The notes under the pieces are model-generated. The model saw only the letters and a list, made by a program, of their open reading frames with translations, was not told the DNA's origin and did not search any database. Source: DASXRU01 sp033856235 (lineage in GTDB: Bacteria; Acidobacteriota; Blastocatellia; Pyrinomonadales; Pyrinomonadaceae). Taken from it: 64,000 bases of DNA. The translations under genes were made by a program, and so were the position numbers. The stretch spans positions 36,220 through 100,219 of the forward strand of contig JAWVFI010000081.1 of NCBI GenBank assembly GCA_033856235.1. The letters run 5' to 3'. Positions 1 through 9,900 of this stretch are shown here, in pieces; the stretch's first letter is position 1; each line of letters opens with the position of its first letter.

Positions 1-214
1 CAACATCCAGGCCAACAACCTTGCCGCCGGCGTTGGTGTACTGGGTTAGCCATTGCAGACCTTCGGCGGGCCCACAACCAACCGACAGGATCCGTTTCGG
101 CGACGAGCCGTTTAGCCGGCGGCTGAGGATCGACTCCAGTACCCGCTGGCGTCCGCGGAACCACCAGTGCCAGTCTTCCAGCTCGCCATAACCTTTTGCA
201 AAATCCTTTTTCAT
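1..214 (-). CDS. Class I SAM-dependent methyltransferase, N-terminal part (cut by window start)
   Basis: The frame opens with ATG at 214 and runs off the window edge, giving 71 codons. After a WHWWFRGRQR segment, common near the start of methyltransferases in sugar clusters, the SAM-binding motif I SVGCGPAEGL appears, followed by an acidic residue at the end of the next strand (VVGLDV). It starts one base after the stop of the upstream glycosyltransferase (TAG, T, ATG), so the two are very probably co-transcribed. Substrate unknown; a sugar or lipid-linked acceptor is only an inference from context. Confidence 0.75.
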   Translation of the reverse strand, partial: MKKDFAKGYGELEDWHWWFRGRQRVLESILSRRLNGSSPKRILSVGCGPAEGLQWLTQYTNAGGKVVGLDV

Positions 215-215
215 A

Positions 216-1151
216 CTACTCGGTAAATCCGGTGCGCGAGCTGATCAAATACAGTGGCCGGCCCCGCACTTCGTCATAAACGCGTCCCAGATATTCGCCA
301 ATAACTCCCAACATAATCATCTGCACGCCACCAATGAAAAGAATCAACGCACTGGTTGAAGCCCAGCCCTGAGGAACGTGAGGCTTGGTGATACGAATCA
401 GCATTACCCAGATCGTCATCAGGAACCCGGCCGAGGCCGACAGAATGCCGAACCATGCAGCCAGCCGCAGCGGAAAGGAGGAAAAGCCCACGTAGCCTGA
501 CAGCGCGAGTTGCACCAGCTTCCGCATGCTGTACTTCGGCTCGCCCGCATTTCTTGCTTCGCGTTCGTATTCAACGCCAATCTGCTTAAAGCCCACCCAA
601 CTCCTCAAGCCCCGCAAAAACCTGTTCCGCTCAGGCAGGGCCGTCAGCGTTGCTACCACGCGGTGGTCCAGCAAACAGAAATCCCCGGCGTCCAGGGGGG
701 TCTCAATGTTCGCAACAAATTTCATGCTGCGATAGAAGACACTGTAGGCAGTCCGCTTCCAGATCGATTCCTTGCGACGGCGCCGGATAGCGTAGACAAC
801 CTGATAGCCTTCACGCCATCTATCAACAAACGTCCTTAAGACCTCAGGCGGATCCTGCAGGTCCGAGTCCATCAACACCACTGCCTCTCCGCGCGAGCTG
901 TCGAGACCGGCTTGCAAGGCCGCCTGGTGCCCAAAGTTGCGGGAAAAGTGAATCACCTTGTAGCGTCCGTCGCGCGCATTGATGGCATCCAGCATTTCGC
1001 TGGAGCCATCGCGACTGCCGTCATCCACAAACAAAACTTCGAACGCGCCACCGGAAACTTCCTCGATGACCGGGTGCAATCTGGTCTCCAGCACTTCGAG
1101 ATTCTCCCGTTCGTTGTAAACGGGAAAAACGACTGAAACTAAGGGGCGCAT
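216..1151 (-). CDS. Family 2 glycosyltransferase, polyprenyl-phosphate sugar transferase type
   Basis: GT2 enzyme of the bactoprenol glucosyltransferase/dolichol-phosphate mannose synthase type: it would move a hexose from a nucleotide sugar to polyprenyl phosphate on the cytoplasmic face. A GT-A fold opens with SVVFPVYNERENL. VDDGSRDGS lies near residue 42 and MDSDLQDP near residue 94, with the DxD metal motif. Two hydrophobic helices near residues 225-290 anchor the C-terminus. The frame can be extended to a TTG at 1175, but that overlaps the preceding gene; ATG 1151 (311 aa) follows its stop directly and is preferred. The neighbouring polytopic protein could use the lipid-linked sugar. Confidence 0.88.
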   Translation of the reverse strand: MRPLVSVVFPVYNERENLEVLETRLHPVIEEVSGGAFEVLFVDDGSRDGSSEMLDAINARDGRYKVIHFSRNFGHQAALQAGLDSSRGEAVVLMDSDLQDPPEVLRTFVDRWREGYQVVYAIRRRRKESIWKRTAYSVFYRSMKFVANIETPLDAGDFCLLDHRVVATLTALPERNRFLRGLRSWVGFKQIGVEYEREARNAGEPKYSMRKLVQLALSGYVGFSSFPLRLAAWFGILSASAGFLMTIWVMLIRITKPHVPQGWASTSALILFIGGVQMIMLGVIGEYLGRVYDEVRGRPLYLISSRTGFTE

Positions 1152-1158
1152 GTTCGTC

Positions 1159-2721
1159 TCAGTTGGCGCTATCAAGCTTGTGGGTTTGGGATGGCCGGGC
1201 CAGATAGTTTACTCCCATCCCTAACAAATCCCATTTCATCAAAAACCACAAAAGGATGGCGGTCAACAAAACAATCCCGCCCTGGATCAGGTACATCTGA
1301 TGTGACATCCACGGCCCGGAACTCATGAAGTAGTGTTGCAGGGGGAAATTAAGCAGACTGTCCATCGTTTCATCATCCACCTGCGGTCCGGTATTGAAGG
1401 TGTACCACATTTTCGAGTAAAAGAGGCAAAGCAAGACCCACACCGGCAAGCTGCGGAATTTCAACCCGGCGCGATCCAGCATGCACACAAGAATTATGAA
1501 AAAAGTACTGACAATATTTATCTGGTAGCGGGATTGCGCATTAATGCTGAGGAGGAAGTTCAAGATCAGAGCCATTCGCATTCCTGGGCCGAAACGGGCC
1601 AGCGCCTCGCAGAACGGCCTCCAGAACAACACCAGCAGCAGAATAGCCGGGCCATAGTAAACGGCGTGAGCTACCAGAAAAATCACCGGCTCAGTCAGGG
1701 CGACCAAAAGACTGTGAATAAGAAAACTCTTAAAGGGCCAACCTCCCGCTTCACCGTTGGCCATGAAATGGATCGCCAACTTCAGGGCCAACATTAACGC
1801 GATAACAATCGCTACCCTCGGTTTCCATAGTTTCCCGAAGATCATTTTGAAGTTGAACAGGTCTGCGTCTGCCAGCAGGCGGCGAAGTCCGAAGAAGAGA
1901 TAGACCATCACCGCGGCCAGGCTCAGGTACATAAGAGCGAAGTCAATCCTCAGCGCCCGCCCCAGGAAATATAAGTACATGGCGAGCTTGGCCGGCCGCA
2001 GTAAAAAACCGTAGAGGAGCAGCGTGATGAAACAGACGGCGGCCGCGATGAACGTGGCTAGCCGCAGGCTGCGCGTTTGCGGCGCCTCACTCTCCGTGCC
2101 GGATGTCTTCTCAAAGGGAAAGATGAATAGAAGTGCCGCCATGTAAGGCACCGTCGGCCAGGTGAAGGCTCCGGCGATCATCACCAGCAACAGGCCCCAT
2201 GCTTTGTTGCTAACAAAAAAGTAGAACGTCAGCAGTCCGAGCGTGAAGGCGGTCGTGTCGGTCAGGGTCGAATGGTAAAAGTTGTTCTTCAGAATCGCGT
2301 AGTTAAGAAATAGGAAAGCGAAGCCCAGCCACTTTCCCTGACTGCGTAAACTTAGCCGGTCCGCGATACGGCCCCAGAGATAAACCGAGAAGAGGACCAG
2401 GATGAAGTTATAGGCATCAAACCCGCGCAGGATGTTTTGATCTGACAGCGGCGCTCGAAGCGCTCGCAACCCGTAGTGCACGATCGCGCTGGGAAGGATT
2501 CGCTGCACATAGTATTCCGGGACGCCGTGGACGAAGATGCTGCCATAAAAATCTCTTACCCAACCGGCATACCAGAGACCGTCCCAACCAAACCCCCCGT
2601 TCACTGTCAGCCGCTCAGCCCAAAGGATATTCGCCGCTCCGATCAGCGCCATGAGGAGCAGCATCAGAGTGTTAGTCCGCCTCAAAATCAGGCTTGGCTC
2701 GGCCTTCAGGGTTGGAGTCAA
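1159..2721 (-). CDS. Polytopic membrane protein, possible GT-C-like glycosyltransferase
   Basis: A 520-residue protein with about ten to twelve hydrophobic helices from end to end. An early extracytoplasmic segment after the first helix contains NGGFGWDGLWYAGW, placing an acidic residue where GT-C enzymes (which use polyprenyl-phosphate sugars) often carry theirs. It lies just upstream of a polyprenyl-phosphate sugar transferase, which supports such a role, but no family signature is decisive. No ATG is visible at the N-terminus; the frame starts with TTG at 2721, with alternatives inside (ATG codons near residue 20), so the start is uncertain. It could also be an uncharacterised envelope protein. 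Confidence 0.6.
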   Translation of the reverse strand: MTPTLKAEPSLILRRTNTLMLLLMALIGAANILWAERLTVNGGFGWDGLWYAGWVRDFYGSIFVHGVPEYYVQRILPSAIVHYGLRALRAPLSDQNILRGFDAYNFILVLFSVYLWGRIADRLSLRSQGKWLGFAFLFLNYAILKNNFYHSTLTDTTAFTLGLLTFYFFVSNKAWGLLLVMIAGAFTWPTVPYMAALLFIFPFEKTSGTESEAPQTRSLRLATFIAAAVCFITLLLYGFLLRPAKLAMYLYFLGRALRIDFALMYLSLAAVMVYLFFGLRRLLADADLFNFKMIFGKLWKPRVAIVIALMLALKLAIHFMANGEAGGWPFKSFLIHSLLVALTEPVIFLVAHAVYYGPAILLLVLFWRPFCEALARFGPGMRMALILNFLLSINAQSRYQINIVSTFFIILVCMLDRAGLKFRSLPVWVLLCLFYSKMWYTFNTGPQVDDETMDSLLNFPLQHYFMSSGPWMSHQMYLIQGGIVLLTAILLWFLMKWDLLGMGVNYLARPSQTHKLDSAN

Positions 2722-2819
2722 TTGCGTGTTGCCGGCGGCTAACTGGAGTAAGGCCGGCCCAGGGATTCAGATTGAAAGTGCACCGTAGTTTAGGAGACAG
2801 GATTTAGCGTCGTCAATAG

Positions 2820-4484
2820 TTACTTTGCAGGTTCCGACGCGAGCGTGTGCCGGGAGCGCACGATGAGGTCGTAGATTCTCTGTTCGAACAAGCTCCGTGG
2901 CTGGAAGTGCGGCTGAAACACTCCCTTCAGCAGGCGCAGGAACCGGCTTGGCGATCGCAGGTAACTAAGGACGTAGAAGATCACCATGCCCATGACGCGG
3001 TAAAACAGAAGCTCCCGGCCGGGCACGTGGCGGCAAAAAGTCTTGGTCACGGTGAAGTCAAACTGGGTCATCAGGGTGGCGAAATAGTCGTCATCGATCC
3101 TCGCGCCGAATACTTCATCGCGCTGCAGCTCGGCAAAGAGCTCAGAGCCTGGATAAGGCGAAAAGGCCGAGATGTTGCAGTCGTCGACTTTCTTGCACGC
3201 CAGTTTCCAGGCAAACGTCAAAGTGTGGAAAATGTCTGCCCGAGTTTCAAAGGGAAAGCCGATGATGAAATTCAACTTGGAAGTGATTCCATTCCCGACG
3301 GCCGCCGCGATGGAAACCTCGAGGTTCTTCAGGTTGACACGCTTCTTGATCATGTCGAGCGTCCGTTGCGAACCACTTTCGGGAGCGTAAACGAGAAATT
3401 CGCAGCCGGTCCGGGCCAGGCCTTTGATAACTTCGTCGTCCAAACTCTCTGAGCGAGTTCCGGAAGGGAGCTGCCAACTGATTCGAATATCGCGACGCTC
3501 CAGCTCTGTAATGAACTCGAGGATCCACTCGCGCTTTACGATCGCCGTCAGATCGTAAAAATCGACGCTGTTGATTCCGTAGTTGTCCCGATGGGCGACG
3601 ATTTCGTCAATCACGTCGGAGACGGGACGCAGCACGTAACGCGTGGTCCACATCGAAGGGCTGGAGCAGAAAGTGCATTGATACGGACAGCCTCTGGTGG
3701 CCAGCATCGCGATGTTGCGCCCATGGCTGATGCCCATCGTAAAGTTCGGTTGAAAGTAAGGTTCGACGTCGATCAGGTGCCACGCCGGCCACGGCATCTT
3801 GCGGATGTCGGCAACGCGGGGAGCCAGGGCGCTCTCAACAAACTGGTCGTCCTTCAAATAAACGACGCCGTTAACACCCTCCGCCGTTTCTCCTGAACGC
3901 AGCCGGTGCACTAACTCCATCAGCGCGAGCTCACCCTCGCCGCGCACCAGATAATCAATCGCCGGACAGTCGCGCAAAGTGTATTCCGACATCGCCGTCG
4001 GATGTTCCCCGCCCACGATGATCGTGGCGTGGGGAAAAGCCCGCCGAATTCTGTTGATGTAATTCCGTACCTGGGGCCATTCCTGGGAAAACATGATCGA
4101 GACACCGATGATGTCCGTTTCCGGATCGATCATGGCGATCGATTTTTCCTCGTCCAGGCCCTGGACCTTGTATGGCCCATCCGGCGACAGGAAGATGTTG
4201 TCGGCATCGAGGCCGGGGCAGTCAATAATTTTGACCGGGTAGTTCGACTTTTCCAGAACTGCCCCGAGATAGGCCAGGCCAAGGGGCATGGTCAGCGGCG
4301 TGCTGTAGGAATTCTTTGAGAAGTAGATCGGCGGCGCAATCAGCGTGACCACGCGGCGGCCTTCGACGTCAGGATTGGCGAACAGCGAAAACGCGTCGCC
4401 AATCTCCAGCTTACTGGAGGCGCGACCGTAGGATATGTTCCGGGGTGGAATGTAAGTCGACGGCGACGGCAGTTCTGTGACCAT
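2820..4484 (-). CDS. Radical SAM protein with N-terminal B12-binding-type domain
   Basis: Residues about 40-190 form a Rossmann-like cobalamin-binding-type domain (MPLGLAYLGAVLEKS, DIIGVSIMF, IIVGGEHPTA). A radical SAM core follows with the iron-sulfur motif CPYQCTFC near residue 265 and later strands including FLVYAPESGSQ and NFIIGFPFET. This is the architecture of the large class of B12-dependent radical SAM methylases and related enzymes; substrate cannot be read. The DxHxxG cobalamin loop is not obvious, so binding may be base-off without His or absent. A TTG at 4490 is in frame, but ATG 4484 (554 aa) is a better start. Position between envelope genes suggests modification of a lipid or glycan. 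Confidence 0.85.
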   Translation of the reverse strand: MVTELPSPSTYIPPRNISYGRASSKLEIGDAFSLFANPDVEGRRVVTLIAPPIYFSKNSYSTPLTMPLGLAYLGAVLEKSNYPVKIIDCPGLDADNIFLSPDGPYKVQGLDEEKSIAMIDPETDIIGVSIMFSQEWPQVRNYINRIRRAFPHATIIVGGEHPTAMSEYTLRDCPAIDYLVRGEGELALMELVHRLRSGETAEGVNGVVYLKDDQFVESALAPRVADIRKMPWPAWHLIDVEPYFQPNFTMGISHGRNIAMLATRGCPYQCTFCSSPSMWTTRYVLRPVSDVIDEIVAHRDNYGINSVDFYDLTAIVKREWILEFITELERRDIRISWQLPSGTRSESLDDEVIKGLARTGCEFLVYAPESGSQRTLDMIKKRVNLKNLEVSIAAAVGNGITSKLNFIIGFPFETRADIFHTLTFAWKLACKKVDDCNISAFSPYPGSELFAELQRDEVFGARIDDDYFATLMTQFDFTVTKTFCRHVPGRELLFYRVMGMVIFYVLSYLRSPSRFLRLLKGVFQPHFQPRSLFEQRIYDLIVRSRHTLASEPAK

Positions 4485-4598
4485 CTGCAACAGTCCTTAG
4501 ATTAAGTGACGTCTTGGGATTTCAGACTAATGTGGCCTTGATCCATAGTCAAGTTGGTGACGGTCTTGGGGTTGAGTGAGCAGGCCCAGAGGTCAGGC

Positions 4599-5513
4599 CT
4601 AGACGATGTCCGCAAACGTCTTTTCCATCCGGCGAAAGGAATACGAGGCGTAGACCAGCAAAACCACCGTAATCAAGGCCGAGATACCCAGGGCAATCCA
4701 GTCAATCGCGCCCCCAAAGAGGGACGCCCGGTAAGCGTCGATAATGCCGGTCAGCGGGTTCAGCCCGAAGATCCAACGGTATTTGTTCGGCAAAGCGTTT
4801 GAGGGATAAAAGACCGGCGACGCAAACATCCACATCTGCACGATGAACGGCAAAGCAAACCTGACATCCCGGTACTTCACATTGAGAGCCGATAACCACA
4901 TCCCCACGCTCATGGCCAGCAAGGCCGTCAGGAAAACCAGCACGGGGAACAACAGCAGGTTCCAGGTGGGACCAATCTGGTAATAGACCATCAAGCCGAT
5001 GAGCAGCACGAAGGCGATGAAAAAATCCACCAGGCCCGCGGCCACGGCCGCTCCGGGGATAATCATCCGGGGGAAGTAAACCTTCGTAATCAGGTTGGCG
5101 CTTCCCACCAGACTGTTGCCACTCGTGGTGATGGCGTTGGAAAAGAAGGTCCAGGGCAACAGTCCTGCATAAGCAAAGATGGGATAGGGAATGCCTCCGG
5201 TACGGGTTTCGAAGCCTCCTAACCGGCCGAATATCAGCGTCGATATCAGCATCGTCAGGAGCGGTTGCAGAATCGCCCAGACCACCCCCAGCGCAGTCTG
5301 CTTGTAACGGACTTTGACGTCGCGCCAGGTAAGAAAGTAAACCAGTTCTCGATAAGCCCAGAGGTCGCGGAGGTTGAGTGCGACCCATGATTTGCTCGGC
5401 TCAATAACCACCATGGGCTGGTCGCCCAGCGTCGCTGGGGCCACGCGTCCCGCCTTAGTCGGCGTCACGGCTGATCCTGGATTGTGCGCGGGTTCGAATT
5501 CAGGCAAGGCCAT
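4599..5513 (-). CDS. ABC-2 type polysaccharide export permease (Wzm-like)
   Basis: A 304-residue inner-membrane permease of the O-antigen/teichoic-acid exporter family. A cytoplasmic N-terminus leads into the family hallmark LTWRDVKVRYKQTALG near residue 60, then AILQPLLTMLISTLIFGRL, FAYAGLLPWTFF and YFPRMIIPGAAV, with six hydrophobic helices overall. Such permeases work with a Wzt-type ATPase to move lipid-linked polysaccharide across the inner membrane. Unusually, no ATPase gene is adjacent or elsewhere in the window. ATG 5513 is the start. An intergenic stretch of 340 bases separates it from the beta-helix gene upstream, so it probably has its own promoter. Confidence 0.9.
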   Translation of the reverse strand: MALPEFEPAHNPGSAVTPTKAGRVAPATLGDQPMVVIEPSKSWVALNLRDLWAYRELVYFLTWRDVKVRYKQTALGVVWAILQPLLTMLISTLIFGRLGGFETRTGGIPYPIFAYAGLLPWTFFSNAITTSGNSLVGSANLITKVYFPRMIIPGAAVAAGLVDFFIAFVLLIGLMVYYQIGPTWNLLLFPVLVFLTALLAMSVGMWLSALNVKYRDVRFALPFIVQMWMFASPVFYPSNALPNKYRWIFGLNPLTGIIDAYRASLFGGAIDWIALGISALITVVLLVYASYSFRRMEKTFADIV

Positions 5514-5675
5514 CGAGTTGATGGAAAAGTCAAAAGGCTAATCCGTGAGTTTCCTTATGCTTGTCCGCGCGGCGCGGAGCAAAAATCAATATGCGTTTAA
5601 CGGAGAGTCAGTCTAGCTACCACCCATGGGCGCGTCAAGGTAATGAGTTTGAAATGATGAGACTTTCCTGCCGGA

Positions 5676-5761
5676 GCAAACTAAAGTTTGAACTCTATAC
5701 ACCTGTTGGGTTGGAGACTCCACGCGCATGACAGGCGCATAGAGTACAAGCTTTAGCTTGC
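5676..5761. repeat. REPIN-like paired inverted repeat
   Basis: Arms 5676-5706 and 5731-5761 are reverse complements at 26 of 31 positions, separated by 24 bases. Each arm also holds its own small hairpin: CAAACT-AA-AGTTTG in the first and CAAGCT-TT-AGCTTG in the second. The two hairpins differ at paired positions in a way that keeps pairing. This is the layout of REP doublets mobilised by RAYT-type transposases; no transposase is present here. Confidence 0.6.
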
Positions 5762-5788
5762 GGCTTCGCCCTCGCCGAGGTAAGGCGC

Positions 5789-5825
5789 AAAAAAACTTCA
5801 CCCCCGGACCGGGCCGGAGGTGAAG
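5789..5825 (-). terminator. Rho-independent terminator of beta-helix gene
   Basis: Read on the minus strand, a stem CTTCACC/GGTGAAG with further GC pairs inside is followed by seven T residues. It lies 29 bases after the stop at 5854. Confidence 0.8.
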
Positions 5826-5853
5826 GAGTTGGGATCGAACCTGCTGATGCAGC

Positions 5854-6786
5854 CTACTTGCCGTTGAACAGAGTGCCGTTCGGATCCTGGTTCGTCGAGT
5901 TCCCCATGATCGTGTTGTTGCCACCCGTGTCCACAAACCCGCCGCCGAGGCCGAGGGCGTTGGCGTTTTGCGAGATTAGGCACCTGGCAATGCGAGCGCG
6001 CGTGTTGGCGACGACGTTGATGCCGGTCGAGCTTCCGGTGATCAGCGATCCATCGATGTTAACTTCGGTGGCCGAACCTGTTAGGTTCACGCCGGTGCCG
6101 GAGTTCAACCCGATGTTGCTGTCGCGGACGCTACCGCGCGTGCCGTTGCGTGCGTTGATGCCGGTAGCGCATTTCGTAATACTCACACCGGTGTAATCGA
6201 TGGATGTCGAGTTGGCACCACTCGCGTTCGTGTCGATGCCGCTCGCGCCGCAATTGCGGATGGTTGTGTTTCTGACGTGCAATTGAGGATTACCCGTCGT
6301 GTCCACGATAATCCCATTTGTCGTGAATCCATCGACCAGCACGTTCTCGACGAAGAGAGCATTGCCCGCGATCATGCGAATACCATTGGTGCCGGTGCTG
6401 GCGCCATTGATGTTCAGGCCATCCAGACGCACGGTCTTGCGAACGTCCGCTGCATCCGTGATGTTCACCAAAACACCTTGGGGAGCAAGTGCCGCCAGAA
6501 TCGAGCCGTAGCCCTGACCGCCACCGCCACCATTGATGGTGATCGACTTGGTAATGGTAACTGTGCCGAACCCGCCCGGATCGAGAGTGCTGATCTCACC
6601 GTCCTTGGCGGTCTTGGAGATCGCGCCGGCGTATGTCTTGCAGGGGGCGGTGCGGCTGCACGGGTTAACGTCATCGCCTACGCCTGACACCCACGTACGG
6701 GTGGCCTGTGCCTGCGCCAGGGAAGCGCAGGATACCGCGAAGATTACTAAGGCTAAAGCCTTAAGGGTGAAACGAAGCTGGTTCAT
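5854..6786 (-). CDS. Secreted right-handed parallel beta-helix repeat protein (paralogue 1)
   Basis: A 310-residue exported protein. A signal peptide (basic start, hydrophobic core LALVIFAVSCASL, cleavage near AQA) precedes ATRTWVSGVGDD and CSRTAPCKT, which opens all four paralogues in this window. The rest is short repeats rich in Asn, Gly and Thr (GINARNGTRG, NTTIRNCGASGI), as in pectate-lyase-like beta-helices; no catalytic site was identified, so it may be structural or glycan-binding. ATG 6786 is preferred over upstream in-frame ATGs because GGAG lies just before it and the signal peptide starts there. The 93-base leader is nearly identical to that of the gene at 10289-11227. Confidence 0.85.
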   Translation of the reverse strand: MNQLRFTLKALALVIFAVSCASLAQAQATRTWVSGVGDDVNPCSRTAPCKTYAGAISKTAKDGEISTLDPGGFGTVTITKSITINGGGGGQGYGSILAALAPQGVLVNITDAADVRKTVRLDGLNINGASTGTNGIRMIAGNALFVENVLVDGFTTNGIIVDTTGNPQLHVRNTTIRNCGASGIDTNASGANSTSIDYTGVSITKCATGINARNGTRGSVRDSNIGLNSGTGVNLTGSATEVNIDGSLITGSSTGINVVANTRARIARCLISQNANALGLGGGFVDTGGNNTIMGNSTNQDPNGTLFNGK

Positions 6787-6873
6787 TTGGAGTCTCCTTT
6801 TCCTGCTGAAGTTTGGGGATGGCCGCCAGTAGAACACGGATCCGTTCCGGCCACTGCTGCGCCGAGTCTTCCC
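6781..6873 (-). promoter_or_regulatory. Duplicated structured 5' leader, copy 1
   Basis: About 88 of 93 positions match 11222-11313, upstream of a paralogous gene. On the minus strand TGGCCG pairs with CGGCCA, enclosing GAAC/GTTC around a GGATCC-containing loop. It ends in the ribosome-binding site and start codon. It could be a common ancestral leader or a regulatory RNA element. Confidence 0.55.
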
Positions 6874-6945
6874 ATTGTTAATGAGAAATATGTTGTCATC
6901 AAAGCCCTGAATGAATTCTTTGAACTAGTCAACATCTTTCAGTTT

Positions 6946-6973
6946 GGCGAGCGGCGCGGGTACGCCGCTCGCC
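6946..6973 (-). terminator. GC-rich stem-loop after HYR gene
   Basis: An 11-base-pair perfect stem (GGCGAGCGGCG/CGCCGCTCGCC) with a six-base loop starts 14 bases after the stop at 6987. It has no T-tract, so it may stabilise the 3' end or be a weak terminator. Confidence 0.55.
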
Positions 6974-6986
6974 CGAATAGACCTTC

Positions 6987-9900
6987 TTACTTGAACTTGA
7001 AGTTCGCCACATGGACGCTGCCGTCATTGAGCGTAATCCTCAATTGACGACAGGTACCTGCCCACGAACTTTCCGTCTTCCAAACGTAGTTGTACTGGTC
7101 GCCGCCGTAACTGAGGCTGCTACCTCCAGCTGTCAGCGTTTCCTGCACGTCAATCTCGGAGCTGGTTCCGCAATCGAAGCCGACACTCGTCGGCGAACCG
7201 GCTGGAAAGATGCCCAACCCCTTGTTGCCGCTCAGGCTGAACTTCACTGGTATGGCCCGCCCTGCGTTTACTGCATTCAGGACCGGCGGATTGCCGACCG
7301 GCGAGAAGAATCCGGTGAAGTTGTAGAGCACGGTGACTGTGAAGCTGCAGGAGCTGGAATTGCCCGCAGCATCGGTCGCCGTCGCATTTACCGTCGTGGG
7401 GCCGACCAGGAAGACGGAGCCCGAAGCCTTGGATGTAGTAATCGTTGGCGTCGAGCAGTTGTCGGTTGCGGTAACCGCCGGGTAGCTGACCGCCATGGAA
7501 ACGGCGGAGCTGTTGACCGGCAGGTAAACCACTATGTTCGCCGGACAAGTAATAACCGGTGCAGTCGTGTCGTTGACCGTAAAGATCACCGTGTCACTAC
7601 TGCTGTTATTTGCGTGGTCCGTAGCGGTCACTGTCACCGTGTGCGGGCCCAGACCCACCATCGTTCCAGCGGCCGGACTCTGCGTGACCGTGACGTTGCT
7701 GTCACAGTTGTCCGTGGCAGTGGTGCCGGCAACATAGTTGGGAACCGCAGCCTGACAACTGGCGTCGGCACTAGCCGAACTGTCAGCCGGCGCAGTGACT
7801 GTGGGCGCTGTGTTGTCAATTACGGTGACGTCCTGAGTGTCGGTCGCCGTGTTTCCACTAGCGTCTGTTACCGTCCACGTAATAGTGGTGGTGCCAATCG
7901 CGAAGGTATTTCCCGAGGGGCTGCGTGTGACGGTCACAGCGCAGTTGTCGGTCGTCGAAGGCGTACCAGGATCAACGTTCGCGTCGCACGTCGTCCTTCC
8001 GGGGCCGGTGTAGGCGGTGACATCAGCCGGCGCCGTAATAGTTGGCGGGCGGTCATCGATAACCGTCACGTTCTGGTTGGCCGTCGTCGTATTGCCACTG
8101 GCGTCCGTAGCTGTCCAGACGATAGTGGTGGTTCCCACGGGGAAGGTATTGCCCGTAGGCGTGCGCGACAGGGTGACGGCGCAGTTATCTCGCGCCCTGA
8201 TGTTGCCGAGCATCGCGTCGCTGACGACCGCATCGCAGGAAGTGCTGGCACTTCCGGTGTGGACCGTGACGTCCTGCATAGGCACATCTTCTTCCGCCGG
8301 CGGCGGATTCGGATTAGCCGTAGTGGCCGTGATCCTGGGCATCGAGTCATCCGTAACTGTGACGGTTTGCGTGTCAGTCGAAGTATTCCCGGCGCCATCC
8401 TTCGCGGTGTAAGTGATGGTCGTCACGCCAACCGGGAAGAAGTTACCGGCAGGCACGCCCGTGCGAGTGACTGTTGCGGTTCCGCAGTTGTCACTGGCGG
8501 TTGCTGTGCCTAACTCCGTTTCGCCCACAATCAAGCCGCACGACAGCGCGTTGGGCCCAGTTGTGGATGTTACGTCGTCGGGGGCGACTACCGTCGGAGC
8601 GGTTTGATCGTCAGTGTGCACCGTAATGGTCTGCTGACAAGTTGCCGACCGATTCTGGGAGTCAGTCGCGGTCCAGGTGATAGTGGTGATGCCGCCAGGA
8701 TACGGTGAATCCAACGGCTGGTTGTCGCTACGCTCACCTTCGACCGTGAGACCAGTCGCGGGGGTTGTAGTCGGATTGCCAGGATCCACGACTGCAGCAC
8801 ACGAGTTGGCGCCGGCATTGACGTCCTTATCCTCGGGGCAAGTGATCGAGGGGCCGCCGGCGGCGCCCGTCACGGTAACTGTAAAGCTACATGTCTCTCC
8901 CGTTGACGCTGTGGCCGTAACCACAGTCTGGCCAACCGGGAAGAAGCAATCGTTGCAATGATTGGTAGTCACCAATCCGCATTCGTCGTTACCGGAGGGC
9001 GGTGAAAAGTGAACGATGGCCCCGGATTCGTTGTTCGGTCCAGTCGTATTCGCCGCTTTGGTAACGTCTTCGCCGCAGCCCAGCGAGCAAGTCTCGGTAC
9101 CCCCAGCGGCGGCGCTCACGACAGTGCTCTTAGCCTGCCAGTTGTTGTCTTCCGTATGGAGCTCCTCGGTGGTACTGGTCAACCTGGCATTGTTGGAAAT
9201 AACCGAACCAACCGGGACGCTGGCGCTGACCTGGTACACGAAGCTGAAGGTGGCGGTAACGCCGGAAGCGAGACTGGCGATATCGCAAATCGTGCTCGAT
9301 CCAGTCTGAGTACAGGTAAAGGTTGGGCCGGAATCCTGCGTATGCCCAACATAAGTCGTATTGTCCGGAGTCAGCTCAACCAACTGAACCCCGGCCGCCG
9401 CGTCCGGTCCATTATTTGTCGCAGCGATCTGGTACTTGGCCAATCCGCCGGGAGACACGCTGCCATCCCCGGTCTTCACAACTGATAAATCAACTGTGGG
9501 CCGTTGAGGGTCGCTAACTGAAAAGGCGGCGATGGCCCGGGCTGCGCCTTCCGAGTTATCGACGAGATAAGCTCGCCAGTTTCCAGCCTCGCTGACCACC
9601 CGCGTGCCCGAAGGATTGGTCGCGCTGATAGCATCGATCTCGACCACTTCGCCCGCGGCGTTAACCCAGTAAATACTGCGTGAACCGGAAAGAGTACCGC
9701 CCGCTCTGGCGCATACCGTATTGCCGGAAGTAAAAGCTTGTTTCGGTGTTTCGCAATCGGCGGCGTAGGTCGCGATCGACTCCGCGGTAGATGCCTGCGG
9801 TAGAAATGCGGTAACAAAACTCGTGGGCGAAGCCCCAATCTCTCTGCCGGTAAGAACTCTTTGCCAGCGGGTCCCTGTTTTAGCAGCTTGTGCCTCGTGG

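Larger units (their letters stand above)
5514..5853. other. Intergenic region with terminator and repeat
   Basis: No credible gene is seen. The part next to the beta-helix gene contains an intrinsic terminator for that gene (5789-5825), and the middle contains a REPIN-like double hairpin (5676-5761). The segment 5514-5640 should hold the promoter of the ABC permease on the minus strand, but no convincing -35/-10 pair was recognised. Confidence 0.6.

Noticed and set aside
6781..6873. The duplicated leader as a known riboswitch (for example a cyclic di-GMP type)
   Set aside because: Key conserved bases of that class were not found; only a generic stem can be shown.
7011..8513. A 500-codon open frame on the plus strand opposite the first HYR gene
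   Set aside because: It has no recognisable domain and is explained by the biased, repetitive codons of the HYR gene on the other strand; promoter, terminator and signal peptide all support the minus-strand gene.
7150..9500. Regular repetition that might suggest a CRISPR or satellite array
   Set aside because: The repetition follows the HYR module period of about 240 bases inside one open frame, without the short repeat-spacer pattern.
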